Origin: Pedobacter hartonius
GTDB taxonomy: Bacteria; Bacteroidota; Bacteroidia; Sphingobacteriales; Sphingobacteriaceae
DNA length: 64,000 nucleotides
Assembly: GCF_900107535.1 (NCBI RefSeq)
Contig: NZ_FNRA01000002.1
Location: 62,001-126,000, forward strand
Direction: 5' to 3'
The position numbers were made by a program, and so were the translations under genes. The notes beneath the pieces were generated by a model. The model saw only the letters and a list, made by a program, of their open reading frames with translations. It ran no database searches and had not been told where the DNA came from. This document shows positions 8,256-17,902 of the stretch, one piece after another (the first letter of the stretch is position 1; every line of letters begins with the position of its first letter).

Positions 8256-9884
8256 ATGCTCAAAGGATTTTTTAAAGTACCAGCACCGGTGAATGAACCA
8301 ATCTTTGGTTATGCACCCGGAACTAAAGAACGGGATTTACTGGAAGCCGCTTTAACTGAAGCGCGTTCAGAAACAGGAAATATCCCCATGTATATCGGAG
8401 GAAAGCCTGTTCATACCGAAACAAAAGGAAAAGTTACTCCTCCGCACGATCACCAACATATTCTAGCACAGTACAGTATAGGTAACAAAACCCATGTTCA
8501 GCAGGCAATTGATGCTGCACTGGCAGCGAAAGCAAAATGGGAGAACCTGGCATGGGAACAGCGTGCATCGATCTTCTTAAAGATCGCTGACCTGATTTCA
8601 GGCCCATACCGCTACAAGCTAAATGCAGCGACTATGCTGGGACAGTCTAAAAATGCTTACCAGGCAGAAATTGATGCCGTTTGCGAACTGGTAGACTTTT
8701 TACGTTTCAACGTAAATTATATGTCTGAAATTTATCAACAGCAGCCCCCTGTTTCGCCTAAAGGTGTTTGGAACAGGGTAGAGCAACGCCCTCTTGAAGG
8801 CTTTGTTTTTGCTTTAACCCCATTCAATTTCACGGCTATAGCAGCCAATCTGCCTACATCAGCAGCATTGATGGGAAACGTAGTGGTATGGAAACCTGCG
8901 GATACACAAATTTACGCAGCCAATCTGCTCATGGAGATCTTCATCGAAGCAGGCCTGCCTGATGGTGTGATCAACCTGATCTATGCCGACGGTCCTGAAG
9001 TGGGTGAAGTGATCTTCAACAGTCCTGATTTTGCGGGTATACATTTTACCGGCTCTACTGCAGTTTTCCAGAATATCTGGAAAACAATAGGTACAAACAT
9101 TCATAAATATAAAACCTATCCCCGTATCGTTGGCGAAACCGGTGGTAAGGATTTTATCCTGATACATGGCTCAGCAGATGCTGAGGTTTCAAGCACTGCA
9201 ATTCTGCGTGGCGCTTTCGAATACCAGGGACAGAAATGTTCTGCGGCTTCAAGGGTATATATTGCAAAAAGCATTTGGCCTAAGATCAAAGAACTGATGT
9301 TGCGCGATCTTGCAACCTTCAAAATGGGTGGTACAGAAGATTTCAGCAATTTCATCAATGCAGTGATCGATGAACGCTCCTTCAATAAGCTGTCAAAATA
9401 TATTGACCAGGCAAAAGCTGAATCAGGGGTAGAGATCATTGCCGGCGGAAACTATGATAAATCTAAAGGTTATTTCATAGAACCTACAGTACTGGTGGTT
9501 GAAGATCCAAAATACACCACCATGTGTGAGGAGCTGTTCGGACCGGTGTTGACGGTATTTGTTTATGACGACATTGAGTTCGACCGCATTTTGGAAGTAA
9601 TCGATACTACTTCTGTCTACGCGCTTACCGGTGCGGTGATCGCACAGGACCGGTATGCGATAGAACAGGCTACCGTCGCCCTGCGTAATGCAGCCGGTAA
9701 CTTCTATATCAACGATAAATGTACCGGCGCTGTTGTTGGCCAGCAGCCTTTCGGCGGCGCCAGAGGTTCTGGTACCAATGATAAAGCAGGCTCAATGATC
9801 AACTTGCTTCGCTGGGTGTCTCCGCGTACGATTAAAGAATCATTCGATCCGCCAAAAGACTACCGCTATCCTTTCCTGGGATAA
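8256..9884 (+). CDS. pruA: 1-pyrroline-5-carboxylate (L-glutamate gamma-semialdehyde) dehydrogenase
   Basis: A 542-residue aldehyde dehydrogenase that oxidises glutamate semialdehyde to glutamate with NAD, the second step of proline breakdown. Visible landmarks are the oxyanion Asn in TPFNFTA (about 188-194), the NAD loop FTGST (264-268), the general-base Glu in GETGGK (E294) and the catalytic Cys in GQKCSAASR (C328). The length matches the monofunctional P5C dehydrogenase group; there is no proline dehydrogenase domain as in PutA, and no putA-like gene is adjacent. It has its own -7 element and converges on the carbonic anhydrase gene. Confidence 0.95.
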   Translation: MLKGFFKVPAPVNEPIFGYAPGTKERDLLEAALTEARSETGNIPMYIGGKPVHTETKGKVTPPHDHQHILAQYSIGNKTHVQQAIDAALAAKAKWENLAWEQRASIFLKIADLISGPYRYKLNAATMLGQSKNAYQAEIDAVCELVDFLRFNVNYMSEIYQQQPPVSPKGVWNRVEQRPLEGFVFALTPFNFTAIAANLPTSAALMGNVVVWKPADTQIYAANLLMEIFIEAGLPDGVINLIYADGPEVGEVIFNSPDFAGIHFTGSTAVFQNIWKTIGTNIHKYKTYPRIVGETGGKDFILIHGSADAEVSSTAILRGAFEYQGQKCSAASRVYIAKSIWPKIKELMLRDLATFKMGGTEDFSNFINAVIDERSFNKLSKYIDQAKAESGVEIIAGGNYDKSKGYFIEPTVLVVEDPKYTTMCEELFGPVLTVFVYDDIEFDRILEVIDTTSVYALTGAVIAQDRYAIEQATVALRNAAGNFYINDKCTGAVVGQQPFGGARGSGTNDKAGSMINLLRWVSPRTIKESFDPPKDYRYPFLG

Positions 9885-9909
9885 CCAGACGGGTAAAGAA
9901 TGTCTATAT

Positions 9910-9951
9910 AAAATGAAAGGCGGCTGTTTAAATACGACCTCCTTTCGTTTT
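9910..9951. terminator. Bidirectional terminator between pruA and carbonic anhydrase
   Basis: AAAATGAAAGG (9910-9920) pairs with CCTTTCGTTTT (9941-9951) with one T/G wobble. It lies between two converging genes. Confidence 0.6.
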
Positions 9952-9958
9952 ACTGTTT

Positions 9959-10630
9959 CTAATCTTCTTTCACATTCATTTTGAACACAGAAGAAATATG
10001 ATCATTTGACTCTGTCGTAACTTCCAGATCCCTGATCAGTCCGGTTTCAAGGCTGTACACCCAGCCGTGTATGCCCAGTTTTTTTCCATTGGTCCATCTG
10101 TTCTGAATGATCGATGTCTTGGTCAGGTTAAAAACACCTTCAATCACATTCAGTTCAACCAGTCTGTCAAACCTCTTTTTATCGTTTGAGATCAGGTCCA
10201 GCTCATGGTAATGCAGCCTGTAGGTATCTTTTATATTTCTTAACCAGTTGTCAATGATACCATACTGTTTATTTCCAAGTGCAGCCTCTACACCTCCGCA
10301 TCCGTAATGGCCGCAAACAATGATATGTTCTACTTCCAGCACATTGACTGCATAATCGAGTACGCTCAATATGTTCATATCGGTGTGTACAACAACATTT
10401 GCGATATTGCGGTGAACAAAGATATCTCCTGGATTGGTATTGGTAATCTGATTGGCAGGAACCCTGCTGTCTGAACAGCCGATCCATAAGATGGGAGGCT
10501 TTTGTCCTGCCGACAGCCGGTCGAAATAGGTAGGGTCTTCAGCTAAAGTAGCCGCGACCCAGTCTTTGTTACCCTGCAGTAGTCCTTCGTATGTAATTTC
10601 GTGGTTACGATCTGATAATTTTGAGCACAT
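9959..10630 (-). CDS. Beta-class carbonic anhydrase
   Basis: A 223-residue zinc enzyme interconverting CO2 and bicarbonate. Zinc ligands are C52 (CSDSR), H108 and C111 (HYGCGG); the Asp54-Arg56 dyad is present. The length and motifs place it in the beta class, cytosolic, with no signal peptide. It starts 5 bases after the SulP transporter stop and is surely co-transcribed with it. SulP-carbonic anhydrase pairs are known from many bacteria and suggest bicarbonate uptake followed by equilibration in the cytosol. Confidence 0.95.
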   Translation of the reverse strand: MCSKLSDRNHEITYEGLLQGNKDWVAATLAEDPTYFDRLSAGQKPPILWIGCSDSRVPANQITNTNPGDIFVHRNIANVVVHTDMNILSVLDYAVNVLEVEHIIVCGHYGCGGVEAALGNKQYGIIDNWLRNIKDTYRLHYHELDLISNDKKRFDRLVELNVIEGVFNLTKTSIIQNRWTNGKKLGIHGWVYSLETGLIRDLEVTTESNDHISSVFKMNVKED

Positions 10631-10635
10631 AATAT

Positions 10636-12237
10636 TTATTTATTGATATCTTGAATAATCTCGTCTGTTAATTTTGGAACGCTGTAATGTTTTTTGATAT
10701 TCTCCAGTGTAACCAAAATGCCTTTCGTATAGGCATGATGCTGGAAGTTAAAGATAGTCTCGAGCACGTCCGGATCAATATACCTGGAGTTATTGCCATC
10801 AATGATGACATTGGTTTCTTTAGGAATATTGTTGAGCATCACCTGAATAGCAGCCTTATTAAGAAATGAAACCTCCTCTGCCAGTTTAATCCTGAGATTC
10901 TTTTTGTTCCCCTCCTCCTGGATTTTGTAGAAGAAAGAATTGCGCATATTTATTCTCAAAAGATAGAAAATGGCTAAAATCATTCCTATGGCAACTCCTT
11001 TTAAAAGATCTGTCAGCAGAATGGCGATCAGGGTAACTACAAATGGTACAAACTGGTCCCAGCCCCTGGCATACATTTCTTTAAATAAACTTATCCTGGT
11101 CAGTTTATAACCTGTTAACAGCAGGATGGCCGCAAGGCAGGCCAGTGGGATCATATTGATCAGCACCGGAATGACCAGCAGGGCAGCAAGCAACCAGCAG
11201 CCGTGAAAAATGGCCGACATTTTTGTTCTTGCTCCCGCATTTACATTCGCAGAACTCCGTACAATGACCGAGGTCATGGGCAATCCGCCGAGCATTCCGC
11301 TGCAGATATTTCCAATCCCCTGGGCAAGGAGTTCCCTGTTGGTGGGCGACACTCTTTTTATTGGGTCGATCTTGTCTATCGCTTCAAGACTCAGCAGTGT
11401 TTCCAAACTTGCAACGATAGCGATGGTTACCGCAACAGTCCACATCTTCTTGTTGCCGATTGCATTAAAGTCAGGATGAGTGAACAGGGAAGTAAATTCT
11501 TCCCAGCCTTTTACTGTCGGGATCGTTACCATCTGGTCGGGCCGTAAAGCATATGCGGTCTGCTTAAAAGCTAAACCCAATGCAACACCCAGGACCACTA
11601 CGATCAGCGGCGCCGGTACACCCTTTGGCATTCTTTCCTTTGTACAATAGAGCAGCGTGGCGATGGAAACCGCGCTGATGATCAGCGCCGCCGGATTAAA
11701 CTGCGTCATGGCCCTGCCTATCGCTGCGTAAGCACCGTTATGGTCATTTCTGAAAACACTTTCATCCAGAAAATCCATATCTATACCCAGTGCATGGGGA
11801 ACCTGTTTAAGAATCAGTATCAGCCCGATAGCGGCAAGCATTCCCTCTATTACACTTGAAGGAAAATAGTTGCCTATGGTACCCGCTTTGATTATACTTA
11901 GAATAATCTGGAACCCTCCGGCCAGCACTATTGCCAGAAGGAATACCTGATAATTTCCAAGTTCTGTGATCGCTCCCAGTACAATTACTGTTAATCCTGC
12001 AGCAGGGCCGCTGACACTGAGCTGTGAACCACTGATACTGCCTGTAATGATCCCGCCGATCACTCCCGTCAGCACTCCCGCAAAAAGCGGGGCTCCTGAA
12101 GCCAGGGCAATGCCCAGGCACAAAGGCAGCGCAACAAAAAAAACAACCAGGCTGGCTGGCAGATCGCGCTTTAAATTCTTTTTCAGGATATATTTCTTAA
12201 TATCCAATCTATAAAAGACTGAGTTTCCATTCTCCAT
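10636..12237 (-). CDS. SulP-family inorganic anion (probable bicarbonate or sulfate) transporter
   Basis: A 533-residue integral membrane protein. The first 430 or so residues hold 10-14 hydrophobic spans, with the SulP signature near the N-terminus (PASLVVFFVALPLCLGIALASG and the SGPAAGL segment around residues 75-81). Residues about 440-533 form a short, divergent STAS-like cytosolic domain (IDGNNSRYIDPDVLETI). Substrate cannot be read directly; the carbonic anhydrase partner favours bicarbonate over sulfate. It heads the two-gene operon and is preceded by a small exported protein gene on the same strand. Confidence 0.92.
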   Translation of the reverse strand: MENGNSVFYRLDIKKYILKKNLKRDLPASLVVFFVALPLCLGIALASGAPLFAGVLTGVIGGIITGSISGSQLSVSGPAAGLTVIVLGAITELGNYQVFLLAIVLAGGFQIILSIIKAGTIGNYFPSSVIEGMLAAIGLILILKQVPHALGIDMDFLDESVFRNDHNGAYAAIGRAMTQFNPAALIISAVSIATLLYCTKERMPKGVPAPLIVVVLGVALGLAFKQTAYALRPDQMVTIPTVKGWEEFTSLFTHPDFNAIGNKKMWTVAVTIAIVASLETLLSLEAIDKIDPIKRVSPTNRELLAQGIGNICSGMLGGLPMTSVIVRSSANVNAGARTKMSAIFHGCWLLAALLVIPVLINMIPLACLAAILLLTGYKLTRISLFKEMYARGWDQFVPFVVTLIAILLTDLLKGVAIGMILAIFYLLRINMRNSFFYKIQEEGNKKNLRIKLAEEVSFLNKAAIQVMLNNIPKETNVIIDGNNSRYIDPDVLETIFNFQHHAYTKGILVTLENIKKHYSVPKLTDEIIQDINK

Positions 12238-12303
12238 AACATGATGAATTACTCCTTAACCAATAATAATAATGAATCCCCTTCAGGACCAGATCGGGTT
12301 TGT

Positions 12304-12645
12304 CTAAATGATGGCGGAGTTTGGAGGTGGAGTGGGCACCGAGGGATGGTAAGGGTTAACATACCGTTTAAAATGGTCTATATAGCAGTTTTTGATACCC
12401 GATTCCTGCAGCAAAGGGACATAAATGTAACTGTAATGTATATCGGCAGACTTATAATCTATATATTTCAGCAGGTCTTTTGAATCTCCTTCCGAACTAT
12501 GTTCCTGCTCCAGATCGAGCAGCATGGAGTTTGCATTGCATTTATCCATGCAGGTAAAAACAGGCACGGCAGAAACTACCATTTTCAATGTGAAAACGCT
12601 CATAAAAAAGATGAAGATATATAAAGGATATTTATACAATTGCAT
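12304..12645 (-). CDS. Small exported protein with C-terminal PTPPP motif, hypothetical
   Basis: A 113-residue protein with a Sec signal peptide (about 1-26). The mature part has a CMDKC pair (C32, C36) and a third Cys in IKNCYIDHF, and ends YHPSVPTPPPNSAII. I recall similar small Bacteroidetes proteins with a terminal Tyr-x-Pro...PTPPP tail, none with known function. It lies 66 bases upstream of the SulP gene on the same strand, and a TACATTTG element lies upstream, so it may share the SulP-carbonic anhydrase transcript. No lipobox is visible, so it is probably periplasmic. Confidence 0.65.
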   Translation of the reverse strand: MQLYKYPLYIFIFFMSVFTLKMVVSAVPVFTCMDKCNANSMLLDLEQEHSSEGDSKDLLKYIDYKSADIHYSYIYVPLLQESGIKNCYIDHFKRYVNPYHPSVPTPPPNSAII

Positions 12646-12671
12646 TCTCCGGTTTTCAGCTATTTATAATT

Positions 12672-12679
12672 CAAATGTA
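12672..12679 (-). promoter_or_regulatory. -7 promoter element of the small exported gene and SulP operon
   Basis: TACATTTG on the minus strand, 27 bases before the ATG at 12645. The -33 element is poor. Confidence 0.42.
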
Positions 12680-12830
12680 ACATCAAAGATTCTTTAATCA
12701 CGAAAAAATATTAAAAAAAAATATATTCAGGGCTTTTATGACTTAGTGCCAAGATACCCTTACAATTTTCTGAATATGATGTAACAATAATCTGACAATA
12801 ACTGTATTTTCGCAAATTCTAAATCAGCCT

Positions 12831-14054
12831 ATGAAATACGGTATACCACTATTTTTAGTATTCGCTCCTCTTTTATCCTTCTGCCAAAATAATAACGCGC
12901 CTTCCTCCTACGACCCGCACGACATAAAAATCACGGGTTACCTGCAAACACAATTCCAGCAGGCGCAGTCTTCAGGTATCTCCTCCTTCTCCGGGGGCGA
13001 CTTCGCCGAAAATTCCGACAACCGCTTTATCATCCGCAGGGGGCGGCTCAAAATTGACCGTGTGGATAAGTATTCCAGTATTGTCTTCCAGCTCGATGCT
13101 ACCCAAAATGGCATCAACCTGATGGATGCATTTATCCAGTTACAGCAGCCCGATCACAATGAATTGCGTTTAACCGCCGGGCTTTTCAACCGGCCATTCG
13201 GATATTCCATCGTATACTCTTCCGGTTACAGGGATTTTCCTGAACGGGCAAGAATATTTCAAACCCTCATGCCGCGCGAGCGTGACATTGGTGCAATGCT
13301 CAGCTATCAGCCCCTGAAGTTCCTGAACGCAGATCTGGCCATCGTAAATGGAAGCGGGCTCTATGCAAGGGATTACGATTCTAAGAAGGATATCATCGGT
13401 AATTTATCTTTCAAATTTGATAGCCTGGCTGACCGTAAACTGCAGATTGGCTTCGGGGCTTCCTTCTATAAAGGGTCAGTACGCAATGATACCGAAAGCT
13501 ACTATTCAGGTAATGCTGCCGGATTCACAAAAAACACAAGCCCGGATTACCAAGGTGCCAACTTCAAAAGAAACTATTTTGGCGGTAATCTTCAGCTTCA
13601 GTACAATAACCCTTTCGGAGCAACAACGCTGAAGGCAGAATATGTGGCGGGCACTCAGCCAGGCGTCGCGGCTTCGGATAACATCACCGGACCTGTAGCA
13701 AGTCAGAGCTTCACCGTTCAGCCTGCCACGGATCTTTACCTCAGGGATTTCAGCGGCTACTACATCTGGTTTAGCCAGCAGATCGCTGAAACCAGGTTCA
13801 ATCTGCTTGCCGCTTACGACGTGTACGACCCTAATACTAAGGTTACTGAAGAGCAGATTGGCCTTGCCGCCAATACCACCGCCGGGGACATCAAATTCCG
13901 TACACTGGGATATGGATTGACCTACCGGGTGAATCCCAGAGTAAAACTGACCGCATATAATGAAAGGGTGATCAACTCTTCCACGCAACTGCAAAACTAT
14001 ATGGATGATATCAGGGATGATGTATTTACATTGCGTTTACAATATCGCTGGTAA
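12831..14054 (+). CDS. OprO/OprP-like outer-membrane porin
   Basis: A 407-residue protein with a signal peptide (cleavage near SFC/Q, about residue 18). It has repeated beta-strand patterns and a C-terminal aromatic residue (LRLQYRW), as in the phosphate-selective porin O/P family. The N-terminal part shows the family pattern [10 protein letters not shown] (about 34-43) and [11 protein letters not shown] (about 65-75). Anion specificity is plausible but cannot be proved from sequence. A TATTTTCG near-match to the -7 element is at 12805-12812. It is divergent from the SulP/carbonic anhydrase group, so it may belong to the same anion-uptake theme. Confidence 0.85.
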   Translation: MKYGIPLFLVFAPLLSFCQNNNAPSSYDPHDIKITGYLQTQFQQAQSSGISSFSGGDFAENSDNRFIIRRGRLKIDRVDKYSSIVFQLDATQNGINLMDAFIQLQQPDHNELRLTAGLFNRPFGYSIVYSSGYRDFPERARIFQTLMPRERDIGAMLSYQPLKFLNADLAIVNGSGLYARDYDSKKDIIGNLSFKFDSLADRKLQIGFGASFYKGSVRNDTESYYSGNAAGFTKNTSPDYQGANFKRNYFGGNLQLQYNNPFGATTLKAEYVAGTQPGVAASDNITGPVASQSFTVQPATDLYLRDFSGYYIWFSQQIAETRFNLLAAYDVYDPNTKVTEEQIGLAANTTAGDIKFRTLGYGLTYRVNPRVKLTAYNERVINSSTQLQNYMDDIRDDVFTLRLQYRW

Positions 14055-14080
14055 TTTCTACATTTATACAAATTATTCCA

Positions 14081-15625
14081 ATGGATAATAAAATAGCAGC
14101 ACTAAAAGACAAAATAAAAGAAGCCGGGCTTGGCGGTGGCCCCGCAAGGATAGAAAGCCAGCATCAAAAAGGCAAACTGACCGCCAGAGAAAGACTACAT
14201 TTCCTGCTCGATGAAGGTTCCTTCGAAGAGATCGGCATGCTTGTTACCCACAGGAGTACCGACTTTGGGATGGAAGCGGAAAAATATCCCGGGGATGGCG
14301 TGGTTACCGGCTACGGAAACATCAATGGCCGGCTGGTGTATGTGTTCTCGCAGGACTTTACTGTTTTCGGTGGTTCCCTTTCCGAGACCCATGCCGAGAA
14401 GATCTGTAAGATCATGGAACTGGCCCTGCAGAACGGTGCTCCGCTGATCGGACTGAATGACAGCGGCGGTGCCCGCATCCAGGAGGGCGTGGTCTCTTTA
14501 GGCGGATATGCAGATATCTTTTACAGGAATGTGCAGGCTTCCGGCGTTATCCCGCAACTGTCAGCTATTATGGGCCCCTGTGCAGGCGGAGCAGTATATT
14601 CTCCTGCAATCACAGATTTCATTCTGATGGTGGAGCACACTTCATATATGTTCGTTACCGGCCCCAGCGTGGTGAAAACAGTTACCCACGAGGAGGTAAG
14701 CTCGGAAGAACTCGGTGGTGCTTATACACATGCTACAAAATCCGGCGTAACCCATTTTGCGTGCGCGAATGAACTGGAAGCCATTAATCATCTCAAACGA
14801 CTGTTGAGCTATATGCCGCAGAATTGTGAGGAGGTCCCATCCCCGCTGGCCTATAGCCAAAACCAGGATGAGGGCAGGCCTTTGCTGAATCAGATCATAC
14901 CGGAAAATGCAAATCAGCCCTACGATGTAAGAAGCGTAATTGAGCAATTGGCAGATCAGGACAGCTTCCTGGAAGTACATAAAGATTTTGCAGAGAATAT
15001 TGTAATCGGCTTTAGTCGCCTTGCCGGAAGAAGCATAGGCATTATTGCCAATCAGCCGGCATACCTTGCAGGTGTTCTGGATAATAACGCCTCAGTGAAA
15101 GCTGCCCGCTTTGTGAGGTTTTGCGATTGCTTTAATATTCCCCTGCTGGTGCTGGAAGATGTTCCCGGCTTTCTTCCCGGAACAGACCAGGAGTGGAATG
15201 CCATCATTACCAATGGTGCAAAGCTGTTGTACGCGTTCAGTGAAGCTACCGTTCCAAGAATTACAGTGATCATCAGGAAAGCCTATGGCGGTGCCTATGA
15301 TGTAATGAACTCCAAACACATCGGTGCAGATATGAATTATGCCTGGCCTACTGCAGAAATTGCAGTAATGGGTGCCAGGGGTGCTGCAGAAATCATCTTT
15401 AAAAAAGAGATCAGCTCTGCCGCTGATCCGCAACAGAAGCTGCTCGAAAAAGAACAGATGTACGCCGGTATCTTCGCCAACCCATATCGCGCAGCAGAGC
15501 GCGGATTTGTGGACGAAGTCATAGAACCTGCCGTAACACGCATAAAACTAATCAAAGCGTTTAAAATGCTGGAGAATAAGGTGGTGAACAACCCAAGAAA
15601 GAAACACGGAAACATTCCTTTGTAA
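14081..15625 (+). CDS. Acyl-CoA (propionyl/methylmalonyl-type) carboxylase, beta carboxyltransferase subunit
   Basis: A 514-residue carboxyltransferase that moves a carboxyl group from biotin to an acyl-CoA (or the reverse). Two crotonase-like halves are visible: an N-terminal half with [12 protein letters not shown] and [12 protein letters not shown] (oxyanion and CoA sites), and a C-terminal half with [11 protein letters not shown] and [11 protein letters not shown]. The length matches PccB/MmdA. No biotin carboxylase or biotin carrier gene is adjacent, so partners are elsewhere. Acyl specificity (propionyl-CoA versus methylmalonyl-CoA decarboxylase) is not decidable here. It starts 26 bases after the porin stop. 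Confidence 0.92.
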   Translation: MDNKIAALKDKIKEAGLGGGPARIESQHQKGKLTARERLHFLLDEGSFEEIGMLVTHRSTDFGMEAEKYPGDGVVTGYGNINGRLVYVFSQDFTVFGGSLSETHAEKICKIMELALQNGAPLIGLNDSGGARIQEGVVSLGGYADIFYRNVQASGVIPQLSAIMGPCAGGAVYSPAITDFILMVEHTSYMFVTGPSVVKTVTHEEVSSEELGGAYTHATKSGVTHFACANELEAINHLKRLLSYMPQNCEEVPSPLAYSQNQDEGRPLLNQIIPENANQPYDVRSVIEQLADQDSFLEVHKDFAENIVIGFSRLAGRSIGIIANQPAYLAGVLDNNASVKAARFVRFCDCFNIPLLVLEDVPGFLPGTDQEWNAIITNGAKLLYAFSEATVPRITVIIRKAYGGAYDVMNSKHIGADMNYAWPTAEIAVMGARGAAEIIFKKEISSAADPQQKLLEKEQMYAGIFANPYRAAERGFVDEVIEPAVTRIKLIKAFKMLENKVVNNPRKKHGNIPL

Positions 15626-15638
15626 ATAAAGCGAACTT

Positions 15639-15671
15639 GTTGTGATGCTTAAAGTCATCTTTATATATTTG
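15639..15671 (+). promoter_or_regulatory. Promoter of the M42 peptidase gene
   Basis: GTTG (15639-15642), 21 bases, then TATATTTG (15664-15671) match the Bacteroidetes promoter pattern. The predicted leader before ATG 15692 is only about 14 bases. The -7 element is buried in an inverted repeat. Confidence 0.55.
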
Positions 15672-15694
15672 TTTATCATAAATATATAAAGATG
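15656..15694. repeat. 39-bp palindrome spanning the -7 element and start codon of the M42 gene
   Basis: CATCTTTATATATTT (15656-15670) and AAATATATAAAGATG (15680-15694) are perfect 15-base inverted copies around a 9-base centre. The left arm holds most of the -7 element and the last three bases of the right arm are the start codon. It looks like an operator or a start-codon-masking hairpin in read-through RNA. Confidence 0.75.
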
Positions 15695-16807
15695 GCTAAA
15701 AAGAAAGACGACCAGCAGAAACATGTATCTGTCGTAAATAAGAAATCACTTGAATTTTTTGAAGAATATATCAACAACCCATCCCCAACAGGATTTGAAT
15801 ACCCCGGCCAGAAACTTTGGCTGGACTACCTGAAACCTTATATCGACGAAAGCTTTATCGATAACTACGGTACAGCGGTAGGTGTAATCAATCCGAAGGC
15901 AACCTATAAAGTAGTGATCGAAGCACATGCCGATGAGATATCCTGGTTTGTGAACTATATCACCAGTGACGGCCTGATCTATGTCATCAGGAACGGTGGT
16001 TCAGATCACCAGATCGCACCTTCCAAAAGAGTAAATATCCATACTGATAAAGGAATGGTAAAGGCCGTTTTCGGATGGCCTGCTATTCATACCCGTGGCG
16101 CCGGAGAAAAAGAAGAAGCTCCTGCCTTAAAAAACATCTTTCTGGATTGCGGCTGTACTACCAAAGAGGAAGTGGAAGCCCTGGGTGTACATGTAGGCTG
16201 TGTGATCACCTACGAAGATGAATTCATGGTGCTAAACGACCGCTATTATGTTGGCCGTGCACTGGATAACCGTGCCGGAGGATTTATGATCGCTGAGGTA
16301 GCACGTTTGTTAAAAGAGAACAAACAAAAGTTACCATTCGGACTGTACATTGTAAACTCCGTACAGGAGGAGATCGGTTTGAGAGGTGCCGAGATGATCG
16401 CTTACAGGATCAAACCTGATGTCGCAATCATTACCGATGTTACGCATGACACCTCTACGCCCATGATCAACAAGATTACCCAGGGTGATCTGGCCTGCGG
16501 CCGCGGCCCGGTAGTATCCTACGCTCCTGCGGTACAAACAAACCTCAATAAATTACTGATCGAAACTGCTGAAAAAAATAACATCCCATTCCAGCGCCAG
16601 GCTTCGTCACGTTCCACAGGAACAGACACCGATGCTTTCGCCTACTCCAATGGCGGTGTCCCTTCAGCACTGATCTCCCTGCCATTACGTTATATGCATA
16701 CCACGGTAGAAATGATCCATAAAGAAGATGTGGACAATGTGATCAGCCTCATCTATCATTCACTGCTGAACATTAAAAAAGACCACGATTTTAAATACAA
16801 CAAATAA
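15692..16807 (+). CDS. M42-family metallo-aminopeptidase
   Basis: A 371-residue cytosolic peptidase of the M42 (glutamyl aminopeptidase/endoglucanase-M-like, TET) family. These form dodecameric cages that trim peptides. Metal ligands read as H79 (EAHADEI), D192 (ALDNRAG), E227, D249 (ITDVTHDT) and H336 (LRYMHTTVE); catalytic D81 and E226 are also present, so the site is complete. An N-terminal Lys-rich stretch (MAKKKDDQQKH) is a little longer than usual. The gene has its own promoter and a terminator. Confidence 0.92.
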   Translation: MAKKKDDQQKHVSVVNKKSLEFFEEYINNPSPTGFEYPGQKLWLDYLKPYIDESFIDNYGTAVGVINPKATYKVVIEAHADEISWFVNYITSDGLIYVIRNGGSDHQIAPSKRVNIHTDKGMVKAVFGWPAIHTRGAGEKEEAPALKNIFLDCGCTTKEEVEALGVHVGCVITYEDEFMVLNDRYYVGRALDNRAGGFMIAEVARLLKENKQKLPFGLYIVNSVQEEIGLRGAEMIAYRIKPDVAIITDVTHDTSTPMINKITQGDLACGRGPVVSYAPAVQTNLNKLLIETAEKNNIPFQRQASSRSTGTDTDAFAYSNGGVPSALISLPLRYMHTTVEMIHKEDVDNVISLIYHSLLNIKKDHDFKYNK

Positions 16808-16828
16808 CATCTTATCTTCGCAGAAATA

Positions 16829-16862
16829 AAAAAGCGTGCCTTTCTTTCAGGCACGCTTTTTT
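16829..16862 (+). terminator. Terminator of the M42 gene
   Basis: AAAAAGCGTGCC (16829-16840) and GGCACGCTTTTT (16850-16861) form a perfect 12-bp stem with a 9-base loop and a T-tract. Confidence 0.9.
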
Positions 16863-16912
16863 ATGGCGTTTTATACTAACATGGCCAGGGGCCATAAATT
16901 AACCAAATAAAA

Positions 16913-17812
16913 ATGAAACCTACTTTATTAATTCTCGCAGCCGGTATGGCAAGTCGCTATGGCAGTATGAAACAAATTGATGGCTTCGGACCAAACGAGG
17001 AAACAATCATCGACTACTCTATCTACGATGCCATTAAAGCTGGTTTCGGAAAGGTTGTATTTATCATAAAAGAAGATTTTGTAGACAACTTCAAAGCTAT
17101 ATTTGAACGTAAGCTGAATGGAAAGATTGAAACAGACTACGTATTTCAAAACTTTGATCTCAAACAATACGGGATAGATATTGAAATAGAAAGAACCAAA
17201 CCATGGGGAACCGGGCATGCAATCCTTGCAGCAAGACATGCCATCAAAGAGCCCTTCTGCGTAATCAATGCCGATGATTTTTACGGCCTGGATTCTTTCG
17301 AGAAAATGGTTAAATTCCTTACAGAAGAAGTTACCGGCAGCAACTATTCCATGATCGGTTACGAGATTGCCAAAACCCTGTCTGATTTCGGATCTGTATC
17401 CCGTGGGGTGTGTAAAGTTAGCCATGATGGTTACCTGGAAGAGATCATCGAAAGAACAAAAGTGCTTCGTGACGGAGAGGCTGTTGTTTATGAAGAAGAT
17501 GCGAAACAATATCCTTTAGACCTGGATACACGCGTTTCCATGAATTTCTGGGGTTTCACACCTGAAGTATTTAAACTGTCTGAAGAACTGTTCAAAGAAT
17601 TTGCCCTGTCGCATCAGGACGATCCCAAATCAGAATTTTTTATCCCGATTATCGTAGAAACACTTTTAAATTCAGAAAAAGCAGATTTCAAAGTGGTACC
17701 TACGGATAGTAAATGGTTTGGAGTAACATATAAAGAAGATAAGCCTATCGTACAGGCAAGTATAGATGAGCTGATCAAAGAAGGAATTTACCCTGAGAAC
17801 CTCTGGGGCTAA
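16913..17812 (+). CDS. Sugar-phosphate nucleotidyltransferase family protein
   Basis: A 299-residue protein with the nucleotidyltransferase fold. The N-terminal LAAGMASRYGSMKQ (8-21) is the nucleotide and pyrophosphate loop, and INADDFYG (118-125) carries the metal-binding Asp residues. It resembles glucose-1-phosphate uridylyl/thymidylyltransferases, but the sugar and nucleotide are not readable. The WGTGHAI segment (98-104) fits the base- or sugar-contact loop. It is a single gene between two terminators; a small palindrome (ATGGCC, 3 bases, GGCCAT, 16881-16895) lies just upstream. Confidence 0.88.
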   Translation: MKPTLLILAAGMASRYGSMKQIDGFGPNEETIIDYSIYDAIKAGFGKVVFIIKEDFVDNFKAIFERKLNGKIETDYVFQNFDLKQYGIDIEIERTKPWGTGHAILAARHAIKEPFCVINADDFYGLDSFEKMVKFLTEEVTGSNYSMIGYEIAKTLSDFGSVSRGVCKVSHDGYLEEIIERTKVLRDGEAVVYEEDAKQYPLDLDTRVSMNFWGFTPEVFKLSEELFKEFALSHQDDPKSEFFIPIIVETLLNSEKADFKVVPTDSKWFGVTYKEDKPIVQASIDELIKEGIYPENLWG

Positions 17813-17827
17813 CCCATATTTATTAAG

Positions 17828-17872
17828 TATCAAAAGAGGTGGTCATCTGCAAGCTGAGCACCTCTTTTGATA
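17828..17872. terminator. Bidirectional terminator between nucleotidyltransferase and sigma-factor genes
   Basis: A perfect 14-bp stem, TATCAAAAGAGGTG (17828-17841) with CACCTCTTTTGATA (17859-17872), 17-base loop. It lies between converging genes. Confidence 0.8.
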
Positions 17873-17902
17873 TCAGGGTTTTGTTCAGCCGTACAAATAT
17901 AT

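Noticed and set aside
12241..12483. 80-residue plus-strand frame opposite the small exported gene
   Set aside because: The minus-strand product has a signal peptide and a recognisable C-terminal motif; the plus-strand product has neither.
13506..13994. 162-residue frame antisense to the OprO/P-like porin
   Set aside because: No recognisable domain, and it lies fully inside a well-supported gene.
16928..17509. 193-residue frame antisense to the nucleotidyltransferase gene
   Set aside because: The plus-strand product has clear family motifs; the antisense product is rich in Phe/Cys/His with no domain.
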